Below, piece after piece: positions 33,470-44,600 of a stretch of DNA of 64,000 bases. The notes under the pieces were generated by a model. The model was not told the DNA's origin. It saw only the letters and a program-made list of their open reading frames with translations, and searched no databases. Origin of the DNA: Porphyra umbilicalis. Its lineage: Eukaryota > Rhodophyta > Bangiophyceae > Bangiales > Bangiaceae. A program made the position numbers and the translations under genes. The stretch covers positions 62,001 through 126,000 of the forward strand of contig KV918815.1 in NCBI GenBank assembly GCA_002049455.2. The letters run 5' to 3'. Numbering within the stretch: position 1 is the stretch's first letter; every line of letters begins with the position of its first letter.

Positions 33470-34241
33470 AATAGGCAGAGCTCTGGGGACTGGAAGAGTT
33501 TGGGGATTAGGAAGGGTTTGCAGAAGTGGTAGAGTACAAGTGGGGTTTGCTTGGGAGACACCAGCAGTGGGGGTTGACGTGGGAGTGAGCTCCGTGCTGG
33601 ATGAATGGGATGACGGTGAGAGGAAACAAGATCCAGGAGCAGTTGTGTGCGGGGGGTGGGCCGGTGGATGATGGGAGGACCCAAGGTACTCGGCGATGCA
33701 CACTTGCAAGACGTGGTCAAACTGCGCGTGTTTGCAACCAGGGCCGAGGAGCAGGGGAGGGTGGCACTGAGGGATGGCGACGCAACTGGGGACGTTGTGT
33801 GGGGCATTAGCGGGTGGTCGCCAAGCCGTGGACGAAAGCGGTTGTGGCGGGGTGGCGTCGAATCGCGAAACCATCAGGCCGGGGCGTGAAGGAGGAAAGG
33901 GTACGTGGGTGTCTGTGAAGCGCGAAGCAAGCGGGAGAACCCAAAACGCGACTTGCCCGCATTCTTGCGGCCGCTCGGGCGCTGCGCTTGCGTGTCTTGC
34001 AGCTTGCACCGTGTCGACACATTGCCATGAGCGTGGCAAATCGCGCAGCCACCGTGTATTGGGCCGTCATGGCCGTCCCGCGCAAGTCCGTAGACACCAC
34101 CTGTCTACAGAAGCCAAGAACGCGACTTGCCCGCATTCTTGCGGCCGCTCGGGTGCGGCGCTTGCGGTACCATAGGGGTCACCGACCATCATCCACCCGC
34201 GAACCGCCAGTGAAGTCGGCGACGAGCATCACAGTCCAACA

Positions 34242-36026
34242 CGCCGCGGACGAGCTGCAGACCTCCTTCACAGGGGCCGAGCAGCGGCTGGGGGTCTTCG
34301 TCCTGCCCCTCGCCTTGCCCAGGGTCTTTGCTATCAAGGCGGCGGACGACTCGGAGAAGGAAAGCGGCGCGCCTCCGTGTGGCCACTCGAACGCCACCGT
34401 CTCCAAGGGCTTCAAGCGTAAAAAACGAGCGGCGGCGACGACCGGAACGGCCGCCACTAAGATGGCCGCATCCGAACGCCACTCGGCGGCGGCGGCATCC
34501 GGCGGCGGCGAAGGCACTGCCCCACCCCTCTGTGATGCGGCCAACGACAGCGACGACAACGTGCTGGAGGAACTCTTCTTTAATCGGGACGCCTTCAAGA
34601 AGGAGTGGGGGGACACCCTGTTTGAGGATGTGGTGACGGCAATGTTCGCAGAGTACGCCGTTTCCTACTGTCGCATCGGTAGGTGGACGACCTTTTCCAC
34701 CCCCCCACCCATGACGCTCGACGAGGCAAAGAGCCTAGCCAACCACGCCGCCATGTTCAATATCAAGTACGTGAGGCCGATCTTGGGGGCCGTCAATACT
34801 ACCAAGATACACAAGGGGCTACGCCACGTTCTGGGCGCCATCAAGATGCACGGGGCCTTGCGCAGCTGCAACACGAGCACTAACGAGGCGGTCCACAAAA
34901 CTGACAAGCTTTTCTACAGGCGCACCAACAGGGCCACCAACACATTCACAACCCAGATTGCGCGCCAGTCCCAAGACACGCAGGCGGTGCTAGCCTGCAA
35001 CGTCGTGATGGACGCGGCTGCGATCAGAGGTGACCAGCTTTGCCGCAAGCGCCGCTTTTTGGCGCGCGGCGGCAAGCTGACCGCCAAGAACAAGCAGTCC
35101 GTGCGCAAGCTGCCCCACGTGCCTGTCGGCGCGCTCGCGCCGGGGCCGGTTCTCGCCCGGCTGGCGTCCGACCTGCAGCTCGATCCAAGCGACAAGCTGC
35201 TCGTGCTCAACCAGGTGATCTTTATGGCCACGATCGAGTGCGGCACGCTTCTGCGGCAGACAGTCCACTCGTCCATGAACTATTGCAATAAGGGCAAGCG
35301 GTTTGACATTGTCATCAACACGGTGGCTGGGGAGACGCCCATCATCGGGGAGGACGGCAAGCCCAATTTGCGGCTGCACTATGGGGAGGTGCGGGCGTCG
35401 TTGAGGTACAAAGAGTGAATGTGGCGGTGGTTTGCGAAATGTAGCAGGTGAGAGCAAATGCGGGCTGCCCGCTGGCAAAGCGCGAGTACAAGCAGTTGAA
35501 GTGGGCCGTGCCCGCGCCGGAATTGGGCGACTGGTCGGTGACCGCCGTGCCGCTCTCCTGCGTGCGCCGCGTCACCCACGTGGTGCCCTACTTTTTGGAG
35601 ATGTCTTGCCACCGAGGGGTCAGAGCGAAGCCGGCCCGCTACGATGCGTCGCTGGAGGAGAGGAGGTCAATGCGGTTCTTCGAAAATGGTTTTTTCCCGT
35701 GGGACAAGACGGACAGACGCTTTGCCCTTGTCGCATCATCACTTTTCACGTCAAGTCGTCACGTGCTCTGCCCTCAACCCCAGCAACCTGCCGTTCCACC
35801 AAAGCCCGACCTACCCAGAGGGCTAAGCATCCCCCGGACCCAACTGAGGCTTCGTCGCCGGCCGCTCACGCAGTCGCCGACCTCCCCTGCCCCCCCCCCG
35901 ACGCCCGGGATCCACCCGCAGACGCCGTACGTGCCGTCGCCACAAAAAAACAGACGCACCGAGGAGGGTGTCAAAGATGCTGCGCCCACCGCCCCCGACG
36001 GCGGTCGCGGCCGATTCGCGCACTGA
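34242..36026 (+). pseudogene. Large CMC/Plavaka-like transposase, C-terminal piece
   Basis: After the LTR remnant a plus-strand frame runs to a stop at 35418. It starts with a hydrophobic segment (VFVLPLALPRVF), passes through a Lys/Arg/Ala-rich insert, then shows the conserved C-terminal block of these transposases: FNIKYVRPILGAVNTTKIHK, RHVLGAIKMHGALRSCNTST, N-E-A-V-H-K-T-D-K and FYRRTNRATNTFTTQIARQS. A short gap (35419-35447) separates it, in another frame, from WAVPAPELGDWSVTAVPL, RRVTHVVPYFLEM and FFENGFFPWD, a terminal block I also associate with this family, followed by a Pro-rich tail. The gap may be an intron or a lesion. Together with the pieces at 24610 and 31810 this gives a gene in the expected order, not functional as it stands. 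Confidence 0.62.
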
Positions 36027-37194
36027 TGAAGCGCCTCAGTCTGCGCGGACGCCGGCAAGGGCGGCGCTCACATGTAAGTAGGGCGTCAGCCCCCCCCCAC
36101 CGCCGCCCACAATACGCATATGCGTCAAGGCGGCAAGCTTCAAGGCCCGGCCTTGGACGAGGGCGTCGTGCGTCGAGGTGGCGACGTCCGCGCCCACGGG
36201 AAGCCCCTCCCGCCTGCAGCCGCGTGCAACCAGAAACCCAAACAAGCTACCTTCAGAAACAGGGACTGCAGAGGCTGAGCGGGACCCCGTGCCGGTTGCC
36301 AGTACCGGCGACGGGGCAAAGGTCACAGTGAGGCAGCGACCGCGGCGGAGCGAAGGACGCAGGTTGCGTTGGGGCTACGGGCTCGACGGGCAAGGTCGAG
36401 TTGTGAGCAACGTCCAGCGATTTTTTTTTGGGCGTTGTTTAGGGCGTTAAACTCCCATTCTCTGGCGGCCGTGACCGCTACCACAGTCTCTGGCAAGATT
36501 CGCCACGGAATGGCCATTCCGTGTCGATCGAGAATCGCCGTGGACAGATCGTTCCGCGGTGATCCGGAATCTGGCTCGCGGCGGTCGGTCATCTTGGGGT
36601 ACCCCAGATGGCCCGTTTGCAAGGGGCTGTCAAGCTGCACCCTTGTCTCAACAACGGCCACAATCGCCGGTTCTTGAAATAAATTGCCCCGCAAGTGATT
36701 TCGAATAATGCACAGAGGGCTACGTACAGTAGCGTGTGCACCTCAAAAAGCTTAACCAGGTCGTCAGAAAGGCGATAGAGCCATAGCACGACCCTTCCGT
36801 CCTCTAAATTAGGGCGCCACTCACGTCCTTAAGGGCGATCATCGGTGCTTGTGGATCAAAACGTGCTTCCAACCACTGAGGCCGTGCGCCTTCGCTCATT
36901 TGGCCGACCTGCATCCTCGAATATGAGAATATTGCGAGGATTTTCACCCCATCAAAAGAGCTCCGACCCCATTGGAAAAAGAAGATCCGATGGGCCCCAT
37001 CGGATCATATTCCGATGGGCCACACCCCCGCCGGTATCATCCGATGGGGCTTTTCCCCGAAAGAGACGATGACCAGTGACGAATGCATTGCCATACCTGG
37101 CACCGTGCCCAGGCATGAGGGAGACCTCTGCGCCTGTTGACTGCGGAGAGTCACAGCCCCCAACGTAGGATGTGATTTCCGCATTCGTTAGAGT
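36027..37194. other. No gene seen; weak LTR-like stretch
   Basis: Around 36590-36650 the sequence GGTACCCCAGATGG followed by TTTGCAAG and GTCAAG resembles a diverged copia-1-type LTR, but no boundaries can be set. A nine-T run lies at 36421-36429. The remainder shows no coding signal. Confidence 0.35.
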
Positions 37195-37199
37195 CTCGT

Positions 37200-37967
37200 T
37201 GTGGGGGAAACCCCCTCTCCCCTGATGACGCGATCCCCCCGGTATGAGCCGGGGGAGGGGTCGCGAGCACCCACGCAATGCCCCTAGAGGGAGCGGTGTG
37301 CGGCGCCCCTTCGGGGCGTTTGCCAGGTGGCTCTCAGGGCCACCCCCGGGTCTGACATCCCCCTTGCCCGAAGGCAGGGGGGGACAGGGCCTGACGCGAA
37401 CGAGGGGCCACGCGACCCCTCGATCCGGGCCCCCTAGAGGGGCCTGGAAGCTTGTGGAAGCTCCTCTGGCTGGGGAGAAGTCCGGGACCGAGATTAGATC
37501 TCAGCCACTATCGATATCCCACGAGGACTTCGATCGGAAAGTTGAAAATCTGGGGATAAGTCCCTAGTGATGTATTGGGCAATTTCAGTCCAAGCTGGCT
37601 TAAATCCTCGGACCATATCTCTTTTCCAGTGGAAGGGGGTCCCTTGATCCGTGGCAGGGGCCACCAGGACCCCTCATCAGGGACCGTGGCCCGTCGGGCC
37701 CCGGCCCCCCTACGACCGTCTTTTCCTGGGTCGGGATTGTGCACGTCCTGCGTCTTGTTTCTGAGGGTATATGAGTGTATGCTTTGGGGTCATCGTGCGT
37801 ACTCGAATAAATCAGCGTTGCGTTTGCGTTAGTTCCGGGGTTCTGGTGCGCTCCGCGCCCTGTGATCCAGGCGTTTGTGTTCTTTCTCCTTTGTGTCGCT
37901 CCGCATCCTGTGCTGGGTTTTCTGACGGGGCCGTGCCCCGTCGGCTTTGTGGGCAGAAACCACTACA
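37200..37967 (+). repeat. 5' LTR of gypsy-2
   Basis: 768 bp, starting TGTGGGGGAAACC and ending ACCACTACA. It contains a TATATGA stretch near 37768 and AATAAA at 37806-37811, candidates for promoter and polyadenylation signals. Confidence 0.96.
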
Positions 37968-38325
37968 TTTGGTGGATCAGCTGGGGACAGGGTCTGGCCC
38001 TTCCTGATCAGTCGGGTCTACCCTGTGTCAGTTCTCACGGTGGTCGTTCTGCTGTGCTTTGTCTTGCCCTTGGGTGTGACTGTTCTGTTGAGATCGTCTT
38101 GGAGGATTGATTGTTACCGCAGGAGGACGGAGTCTTCCCGCCATGGACACCACTGGGGTGGCGGAGACCGGCGCCCCGGGCGCCGGCAACCCGTCACGGG
38201 GCGACCATGACGGAGCCAGCGAGGGCTCGGGGTCTCAGGACCCCGGAGGGATCCCTCCTCGGCGAAAGCGTCAAGCCGGCACCGCCATGCCGGAGCGTGG
38301 CGCGCCGGGAGACGGGGGTGGAGAC

Positions 38326-38515
38326 GGAAGGGTATTCCCGTCTCTCCCCCCCAAGGAGCGGGGGATGTAGGCGGAAGGGTATTCCCGTCTCTTCCCCCCC
38401 AAGGTGCGGGGGGCGTAGGTGGAAGGGAATTCCCACCTCCTTCCCTCCAAGGTGTGGAGGGTGGAGCCGGAGGGGAATTCCCGCCTCCATCTCCTCTACC
38501 CCCGGGTAGGCGGGA
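38326..38515. repeat. 48-bp tandem repeat, about 4 copies, within gag
   Basis: Units starting GGAAGGGTATTCCCG recur at 38326, 38373, 38421 and about 38469 (47-48 bp apart), encoding a Gly/Pro/Phe-rich low-complexity stretch. Each unit contains the small palindrome GGGAATTCCC or GGGTATTCCC. Confidence 0.8.
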
Positions 38516-39272
38516 CCAAGCGGTCCCCCGTTTACCCTGGGGCCCATATGACGGGCTGGCGAGAGCCGCCGGCCCACCCCGAACACCTCCTCGTGGAGGT
38601 GGTGACCGGGCCCCAACGGGGGCCCAAGACGCGGCTGCCATATCGGCAGCCCTACGGTATTCATTGGACGCTTTGATTAGCCCGTTACACGATCGACTGT
38701 CTCTCATCGAGACAGCCCTCGGGACCACTAGACGGTCCCGACGCCGACGTCGGCGCATGAGTTCCTCCTCCTCGGATGGGGAGTACTCCGGGGGAGGCGG
38801 GGGTCGCCATGTGCCCCGTCGATCGGTCACCCGTGCCCTAGGGCACGAGCTGGGAGGGGAATCCCACCGTCGGATTCCCCCTAAGATCGTCCCCGCGGAC
38901 GACCGCTATGCTGCAGTCTTAGACTGCGCAACTTATGCTTTGGCGAATACCGACACCCGGTACGACCGGACCATGGCGCACGGCCTAGGCCGTCTGCGTA
39001 AGGATGTATCGGCCACTTTTGGCCGTGATGCAGAGTGGGATGGGACGCCCGCCTTAGGCGTCTTCGAATTTCTCAGCCGCTTCGTAAAAGCGGGTGACAA
39101 CAATGACGTCTCGGAGGGCCGAGCCCTGTATCTCCTTCCCGAGTTCACTAAGGGTGATCTCAAACGGGAATTGTATACGATCATGCCGTCCCTCCAAGGA
39201 GGACGGAGTGGAGAGGTCAGCTCCTACTTGGAACTGATCAACTGGCTCCTCCGCAAATATGCGGATGAGCAG

Positions 39273-39514
39273 CAGGGGTTGTCAGAATACGGGTTTTTTG
39301 CCGTATCCCGGCCAGAATACGGATATAATCCAGAATATGTCGCAGAATATTCGTCCATGATTGTCCATTGAAGAAAAAAAGACCACCTATGAGATGCCCA
39401 GGACGCCACAATGTCAATATCCTGAGCTGCTCGGGCAATATGATGTCGGATGTAGTCGTTTTGTTTGCAATTACAGTAGCCCCGGATATCGGATATTTAT
39501 CCTGACAACCCCTG
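39273..39514. mobile_element. hAT-type MITE, 242 bp, inside the gag of gypsy-2
   Basis: The element begins CAGGGGTTGTCAGAATA, and its right end read on the minus strand is CAGGGGTTGTCAGGATA, nearly perfect terminal inverted repeats. The flanks are the exact 8-bp duplication ATGAGCAG (39265-39272 and 39515-39522). Ends and duplication length define the hAT superfamily and match the larger 754-bp relative at 16873-17626. It has no coding capacity and is AT-rich compared with gag. It must have moved after or with this copy of the young retroelement, so a hAT transposase was probably active in this genome recently. Confidence 0.95.
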
Positions 39515-40325
39515 ATGAGCAGTCGCTAAGCGACCAAGATGCCATGTTCCATGGGGCCGCCCAAGGGGCGGAGGAAACAGAGAATGAATTCTACGTACGC
39601 CTACGGGGGTTACGTCGCCTGTGTGGATACATTCACACGGAAGGACAGATGAAAAGTCGCTATATGCAGGGGCTGGGTTGGGAGATTCGCGCCGATGTGC
39701 GCGAACATAACACCCCCAACATGCCAATGGACCTGCTGGTGCAATATGCCCAGCGGAAGGGGGACGTCTGTCGTAGGCGCCTCCAGGAGCAGAAGGATGA
39801 AGAGGACCGACGGGCCGAGGCCCGTCGGGTGCGTCGTGCTGCTCGACCAGCACCGCGGAAATACGTAACCGCGGCCGTAACAGCCCCACCTCAGGTGGGG
39901 CAAGTTCCTCCGGGTCCTTCCCGATGGGGCCCACCTAAGGTGGGGGAGGTGTACCCCCCCCGAAGGGACCCCCCGAAGGCTGGGGAAGCTGGTCCATCCC
40001 GATGGGGCCCCCCTAAGATAAAGGAGGCCCCTCAAGGACAGGCCCAAGGGGCTTCCGCTAAGGTGGGGGAAGGGCCTCGAGGGCCTTCCCCACGGACTAA
40101 CCCCAAGGGGGGAGAAGCGGGTCGCCCCGGGCGACCCCGGACGAATAACTGTCTCGCATGTAACATGCGGGGGCATTTCTTCAGAGAGTGTCCCCGCCTT
40201 GATGCGGGGACAAAGGCTCTGTTGACCAAAGCCTTTCTGGAACGGTGCGAAGAGCGCCGCAAAGCGGATGAGGAAGTCCGTAAGGGACAACCGGTCGCGG
40301 CGGTGAGGGAACATTATGGTCCCCC

Positions 40326-43300
40326 GTGGTCGTCCTCGGACGACTCACCCTCCCCCGAGAGGGATGCGGCCGAGCAGGACGAGGAGGACAACTCCCCCTC
40401 GGGAAACGAGTAGCGGGTGGGGTTATCCCACCCGCCCGGGAGACGCAAGGAGTCGACCGGAGATGCAAGTCATCTCGTAGGGCCGGGAGAAACCGGCCTA
40501 GTCGACTAGTGGGGGCCTCCCTAGGGAGACCCCCAAAGGGAACGCCTTGCGCGTTCATGCCCTCCTCTAGTTACCAACTAGCCGTCCGATTATTCCTGAC
40601 GGCAGGATTCGATCTCACTACCCGGGCTATATTGGATACGGGTAGTGGCCCAACTCTAATAGACCGGCGGCTATTGCCGGTCGACACCCCGCTACAACCG
40701 CTGGGTGATCTCGCGAAGATGTTCCATGATGTCAATGGGGGCTGGCTCCCCATTGTTGGAGCTGTATGTCTTGGTGTGACCCTTGGGGGTCAGACCTCCT
40801 ACATCTCCTTCGGAGTCGTGAACAATATGAGTGTCCCAGCTATTTTGGGCACCTCCTTTATTGACGTTGCAACAAAAAACATTGCAACACAGGAGCAACA
40901 TGTGGAACTCCTAGACGGCACCAAGGTGCCGATCAAACGGAGGGGAGCCCCTAGGGGGCGCCCCGATCCCTCCATTTCGGCGGTCTGTGCTTGCCCCGAG
41001 GGGCTAACGGCTCAACTGAAGCCGGCCCGGAAGACCTGGGTTCAACCCGGGACGATAGCCCATGTTCCCGTAAGAAGTACATACACGGGGCATGGCCTCG
41101 TGAGAGGGCGACCGCCTTTGTACCACAAGCATGGTCTACAGGTCGCCCAAGGGCCTGCCATAATGATGGCAGACGAGCCCATAACCATCCAGGTGATGCA
41201 CCTGGGTGTTACGCCGTTGCGGCTAACCACCGATATGACCATCGGGTACATCGACGCCCACGAGGGGCCGACGTACGAGGTCTCGGAAAGCGAGCTCAAG
41301 GAGCTGGCTACACCCCCTAAGGGGGTAGAGGGTTCACCTCTACCGAAGGTGGATGTTTCTTCGGTGCCGGCGGAGTGGTCGGGGCCCGTAAAGGCCCTCC
41401 TCCAAAAGCATTCCTCTCTTTGGGAGGGAAAGCTCGGCTTAATTCGAGGGGTGGAACACCGAATTCGACTGAAGCCTGGGTCTGTCCCCGTGAGGCAACA
41501 CCCGTACAAGGCCGGGCCGATGGCCCGGGAGAGAGAAAAGGGTGAAGTCGAGCGTATGCGCTCGATGGACGTCATTGAGCCCGCAAGTGGGGAATGGGCT
41601 AGCCCCGTAGTGATGGTACCGAAGCCTGATGGTTCGGTACGCTTCTGTATCGATTACAGAAAGCTCAACTTGATGACTATCAAGGATGCGTATCCCATCC
41701 CACGGATGGATGAATGCATCGACTCCCTAGGGGACGCCAGGGTGTTCTCCACCCTGGATTGTAATGCGGGTTACTGGCAAATACCAGTAGCCGAGGAGGA
41801 CAAACATCTCACGGCTTTCACGTGCCACTCGGGCGCGTGGCAGTGCGTGCGCCTTCCCTTTGGGTTGTGCAACGCCCCTGCGACTTTCCAACGCGCTATG
41901 GATATGATCCTAGCCGGCGTGAAGTGGCAGATATGTTTGGTGTATCTGGATGATGTGATTGCTTTCTCGGGTTCCCCCGAGGAACACTTACAGCACCTTG
42001 ATGAGGTGCTGACCCTGCTCGGGAAGGCAGGGGTCACCTTGAAGGCGTCTAAGTGCCACTTCTTCCAGGAGGAAGTGGAATACCTTGGTCATGTGATCCG
42101 ACCAGGACGGGTACATGTCCTGGAGAAAAACCTCCGGGCGCTTCGGGGTCTCCGTTATCCGGAACCCCAAACCCAGATGAAGAGCTTTCTGGGTATGTGC
42201 GGCGTATATCGCCGCTTCGTAGCAGGCTTCGCTAAGATAGCGAAGCCACTAACGGCGCTTACAAGCACCAAACTTCCTAAGAAGCTTCCTCCACCCTCAG
42301 GGAAGGAGACGGACGCCTTCGAGATGCTCCGAGGACGTCTATTAGACGCCCCTATCCTAGCCCTGCCCAAGAGGCACGGGCATTATATCGTCGATGTCGA
42401 CGCCAGCTATGAACAGCTGGGTTGTTGCCTACAGCAACAACAGTCCGACGGGGAATACCACCCCATCGGCTACTATAGCCGTGCTCTTCTCCCTGCGGAG
42501 AAGAACTATTTCGCCACGGAGATCGAGGCGCTAGGCGTCGTCTGGGCTGTGACCTATTTACGGTCCTACCTAGAAGGTGCGGAATTTGTGGTGCGGTGTG
42601 ATCACCGCGCCCTGCTATCGGTTCTCACTAGTATGAGTCCGAATGCTCGGATTAACCGATGGCGACTCCGACTATCGGAGTACAATTATGAAATACGGCA
42701 TGAGCCGGGAAAGGATCACAAGGTGGCAGACGCGCTATCGCGTCTCCCTACAGAGGGTTTGGACACCTCGCCCCTGGACGAGGACATCCCCGTCCTAGCT
42801 GTCGAGACCCGGGCCAGTGACGTCTTACAAGAAGCGTCACCGGAGGAGGCCCCTATGGGGGCCCTGACGGCCCGAGAGATTATCCTGGGCCAGGCTGAGG
42901 ACACCTTTTGCCAGGCCAGGCTTAAAGAGCTCGATGCTCTTTCGCCCCCCGACCCCACGTGGAGTCGTCAGGCGTTCTTCTTCCGAGAAAAGAACGGGCT
43001 ACTCTGCCGTCGCTCGGTGTACGGACGGGAAACCGAAGTGGTTATCCCCGAGGCGCTAAAGAAGCGCCTCCTAACTCACCAACACCAGTCGGTGTTAGCC
43101 GGGCATCCCGGCTCGAGGAAGATGTATAACACCCTCCGTAGGTATGTGTACTGGCCTACAATGGTCGTTGACGTGTACAAGCACGTGGAGCAATGCCCCG
43201 CGTGCGCCAAGAACCGTCTCTCAGAGAGAAAACATACGACGGTGATAAAGTTGTTCGCCGCCGACGAGCCCTTCTCGGGGCTCGCCATGGACCTGTTGGG

Positions 43301-44471
43301 CCCACTGCCCACCTCTAGAGGGGGGCACAAGCACGTCCTGGTCATCTGTGACCGGTTCACGAAGTTGACAAGAGCGATCCCCCTGAGGGAAGCCACGGCC
43401 CTGACCGTGGCCTCAGCCTTTATAGATACATGGGTTGCCGCCTACGGCATCCCCGACACTGTCCTTACGGACAACGGACCGCAGTTTGCCTCGGTATATT
43501 ACCAGGGCATCCTGGGTTTACTCGGTATAGCCTCGAACTACACCTCGCCTTATCACCCGCAGACGAACGGGCAGGTGGAGCGGTATAACCGCACCCTCGC
43601 TCGACAGCTCCGCTGCTATGTGGCAGAGCACCAAGCCGGTTGGGACAGCCATCTGTCCCTCTTGACAGCTGCGTACAATACGCAGGTCCATTCTAGCACT
43701 GGGGAAATCCCCTTTTCTTTCGTGAGCCCAAGGCGGCTCCAACTGATTGGGATTGAGAGGATGCCTCGGCTAAGACAGGCCGAGGAACGACCCGCCGACG
43801 CCAGCTCGGCGGCGGAACAATATGTTGAGGACCTGAAGGCCCTCATTCCCAAGGTCCGGGAGCACCTGGGGAAAGCCCAGGCAGCGTACAAGCGCGCCTT
43901 CGACGCGCGCGCTCGAGAGAAGAATAACCAGCTAAAAGCTGGGGACTGGGTCTATCTGGATGCCCACTCACGCTCGCCAAAGAAGCTTGGGTTTAAGACC
44001 CAGGGGCCTTATATGGTACTACAGACCGATGGGTATCGATTCCTTGTAGAGAGCCCCAGGGGCATCAGGACGGTGAGCAGTGACCATGTCACTGGAGCTC
44101 CCACGCCCCCGGCGAGGGATGCTAAGTGGACCCGTGCCCTGAAGGCACAGGCCCTCTTTAAGGAGGGGACCCACCTTAAGGATGGTCCCGAATACGTGTT
44201 TGAAAAGTTTATCAAACATGGGTGGAATGATGACGGGCAATTGAAGCTCTTAGTCAAATGGTTTGGGTTTCCCGAAGGGGAAGCCACGTGGCAATTTGCC
44301 TCTTCTCTTCCGAGAGAAGCCCTCCGGAAATACTGTCTCTGGAAGAAAATTAAGCTCCCCGCCTTGACGCGGGAAGGGGTATACTTCTCTGACCAAGTCA
44401 AGAAAAGGGTACAAGAACTGCGAGTCGCTCGGGCGGCCGTAGAAACAAAGGTCACAAAGAAGAGGGGCTAA
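40326..44471 (+). CDS. pol: pol polyprotein of gypsy-2: protease, RT, RNase H, integrase, chromodomain
   Basis: One uninterrupted frame of 1381 codons. An aspartic protease with LDTGSGPTLID lies near 40640. Reverse transcriptase spans about 41500-42060, with RFCIDYRKLN and the catalytic YLDDVIAFS near 41945. RNase H (about 42390-42740) has VDVDASYEQLG. Integrase begins with an HHCC zinc domain (about 43078-43210, QCPACAK) and continues into the D-D-E core (about 43285-43600) with LTDNGPQFAS and YHPQTNGQVERYNRTL. A chromodomain at the C terminus (about 44190-44340) shows EKFIKHGW, LLVKWFGFPEGEATW and a final KYCLWKK. The chromodomain marks the chromovirus branch and is known in that group to steer integration to chromatin. 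The true N terminus depends on a gag-pol frameshift. Confidence 0.96.
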   Translation: MVVLGRLTLPREGCGRAGRGGQLPLGKRVAGGVIPPARETQGVDRRCKSSRRAGRNRPSRLVGASLGRPPKGTPCAFMPSSSYQLAVRLFLTAGFDLTTRAILDTGSGPTLIDRRLLPVDTPLQPLGDLAKMFHDVNGGWLPIVGAVCLGVTLGGQTSYISFGVVNNMSVPAILGTSFIDVATKNIATQEQHVELLDGTKVPIKRRGAPRGRPDPSISAVCACPEGLTAQLKPARKTWVQPGTIAHVPVRSTYTGHGLVRGRPPLYHKHGLQVAQGPAIMMADEPITIQVMHLGVTPLRLTTDMTIGYIDAHEGPTYEVSESELKELATPPKGVEGSPLPKVDVSSVPAEWSGPVKALLQKHSSLWEGKLGLIRGVEHRIRLKPGSVPVRQHPYKAGPMAREREKGEVERMRSMDVIEPASGEWASPVVMVPKPDGSVRFCIDYRKLNLMTIKDAYPIPRMDECIDSLGDARVFSTLDCNAGYWQIPVAEEDKHLTAFTCHSGAWQCVRLPFGLCNAPATFQRAMDMILAGVKWQICLVYLDDVIAFSGSPEEHLQHLDEVLTLLGKAGVTLKASKCHFFQEEVEYLGHVIRPGRVHVLEKNLRALRGLRYPEPQTQMKSFLGMCGVYRRFVAGFAKIAKPLTALTSTKLPKKLPPPSGKETDAFEMLRGRLLDAPILALPKRHGHYIVDVDASYEQLGCCLQQQQSDGEYHPIGYYSRALLPAEKNYFATEIEALGVVWAVTYLRSYLEGAEFVVRCDHRALLSVLTSMSPNARINRWRLRLSEYNYEIRHEPGKDHKVADALSRLPTEGLDTSPLDEDIPVLAVETRASDVLQEASPEEAPMGALTAREIILGQAEDTFCQARLKELDALSPPDPTWSRQAFFFREKNGLLCRRSVYGRETEVVIPEALKKRLLTHQHQSVLAGHPGSRKMYNTLRRYVYWPTMVVDVYKHVEQCPACAKNRLSERKHTTVIKLFAADEPFSGLAMDLLGPLPTSRGGHKHVLVICDRFTKLTRAIPLREATALTVASAFIDTWVAAYGIPDTVLTDNGPQFASVYYQGILGLLGIASNYTSPYHPQTNGQVERYNRTLARQLRCYVAEHQAGWDSHLSLLTAAYNTQVHSSTGEIPFSFVSPRRLQLIGIERMPRLRQAEERPADASSAAEQYVEDLKALIPKVREHLGKAQAAYKRAFDARAREKNNQLKAGDWVYLDAHSRSPKKLGFKTQGPYMVLQTDGYRFLVESPRGIRTVSSDHVTGAPTPPARDAKWTRALKAQALFKEGTHLKDGPEYVFEKFIKHGWNDDGQLKLLVKWFGFPEGEATWQFASSLPREALRKYCLWKKIKLPALTREGVYFSDQVKKRVQELRVARAAVETKVTKKRG

Positions 44472-44600
44472 GCCCCTTTATTCCCTACGGGGCCCTCTCG
44501 CACTCTCCCCACAGTGCGGCACCTCCCTTTACAAAGGGCGGTGAAGGGTAACACAACCAAAGACCGAGGGACAGGGGTGCCAAGCACCCCTGGTGACAAG

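Larger units (their letters stand above)
32541..34241 (-). repeat. Inverted copia-1-family LTR remnant holding about 1.5 kb of foreign sequence
   Basis: Positions 32541-32692 match the 3' end of the copia-1 LTR in reverse, and 34165-34241 match its 5' end in reverse, ending in the complement of TGTTGGACTGTGATG. The middle of the LTR (about 200 bp) is absent and replaced by 32693-34164. The outer flanks TGCCG (32536-32540) and CGCCG (34242-34246) fit a 5-bp target duplication with one change. So a solo copia-1-type LTR probably inserted into the transposase gene and was later interrupted or rearranged. The enclosed DNA contains a 36-bp minisatellite and a second, plus-strand, diverged stretch resembling the same LTR (GCAAGACGTGGTCAAACTG near 33704). 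Confidence 0.75.
38143..40413 (+). pseudogene. gag region of gypsy-2
   Basis: The first plausible start is ATG at 38143 (MDTTGVAETG), 175 bp after the LTR. The N-terminal part is Gly/Pro/Arg-rich and contains a 48-bp tandem repeat. The capsid-like core spans about 38880-39260 and 39520-39780. An Arg/Pro-rich stretch follows, then a CCHC zinc knuckle (C-x2-C-x4-H-x4-C, near 40153-40195) and an acidic end. It overlaps the start of pol by 88 bases in a different phase, consistent with the ribosomal frameshift many gypsy elements use. A MITE is inserted in the core and there is about one further break. Confidence 0.85.

Noticed and set aside
36540-36700. Fourth copia-1-type LTR
   Set aside because: Only two or three short strings match (GGTACCCCA, TTTGCAAG, GTCAAG), with no boundaries, so it is noted as a weak resemblance only.
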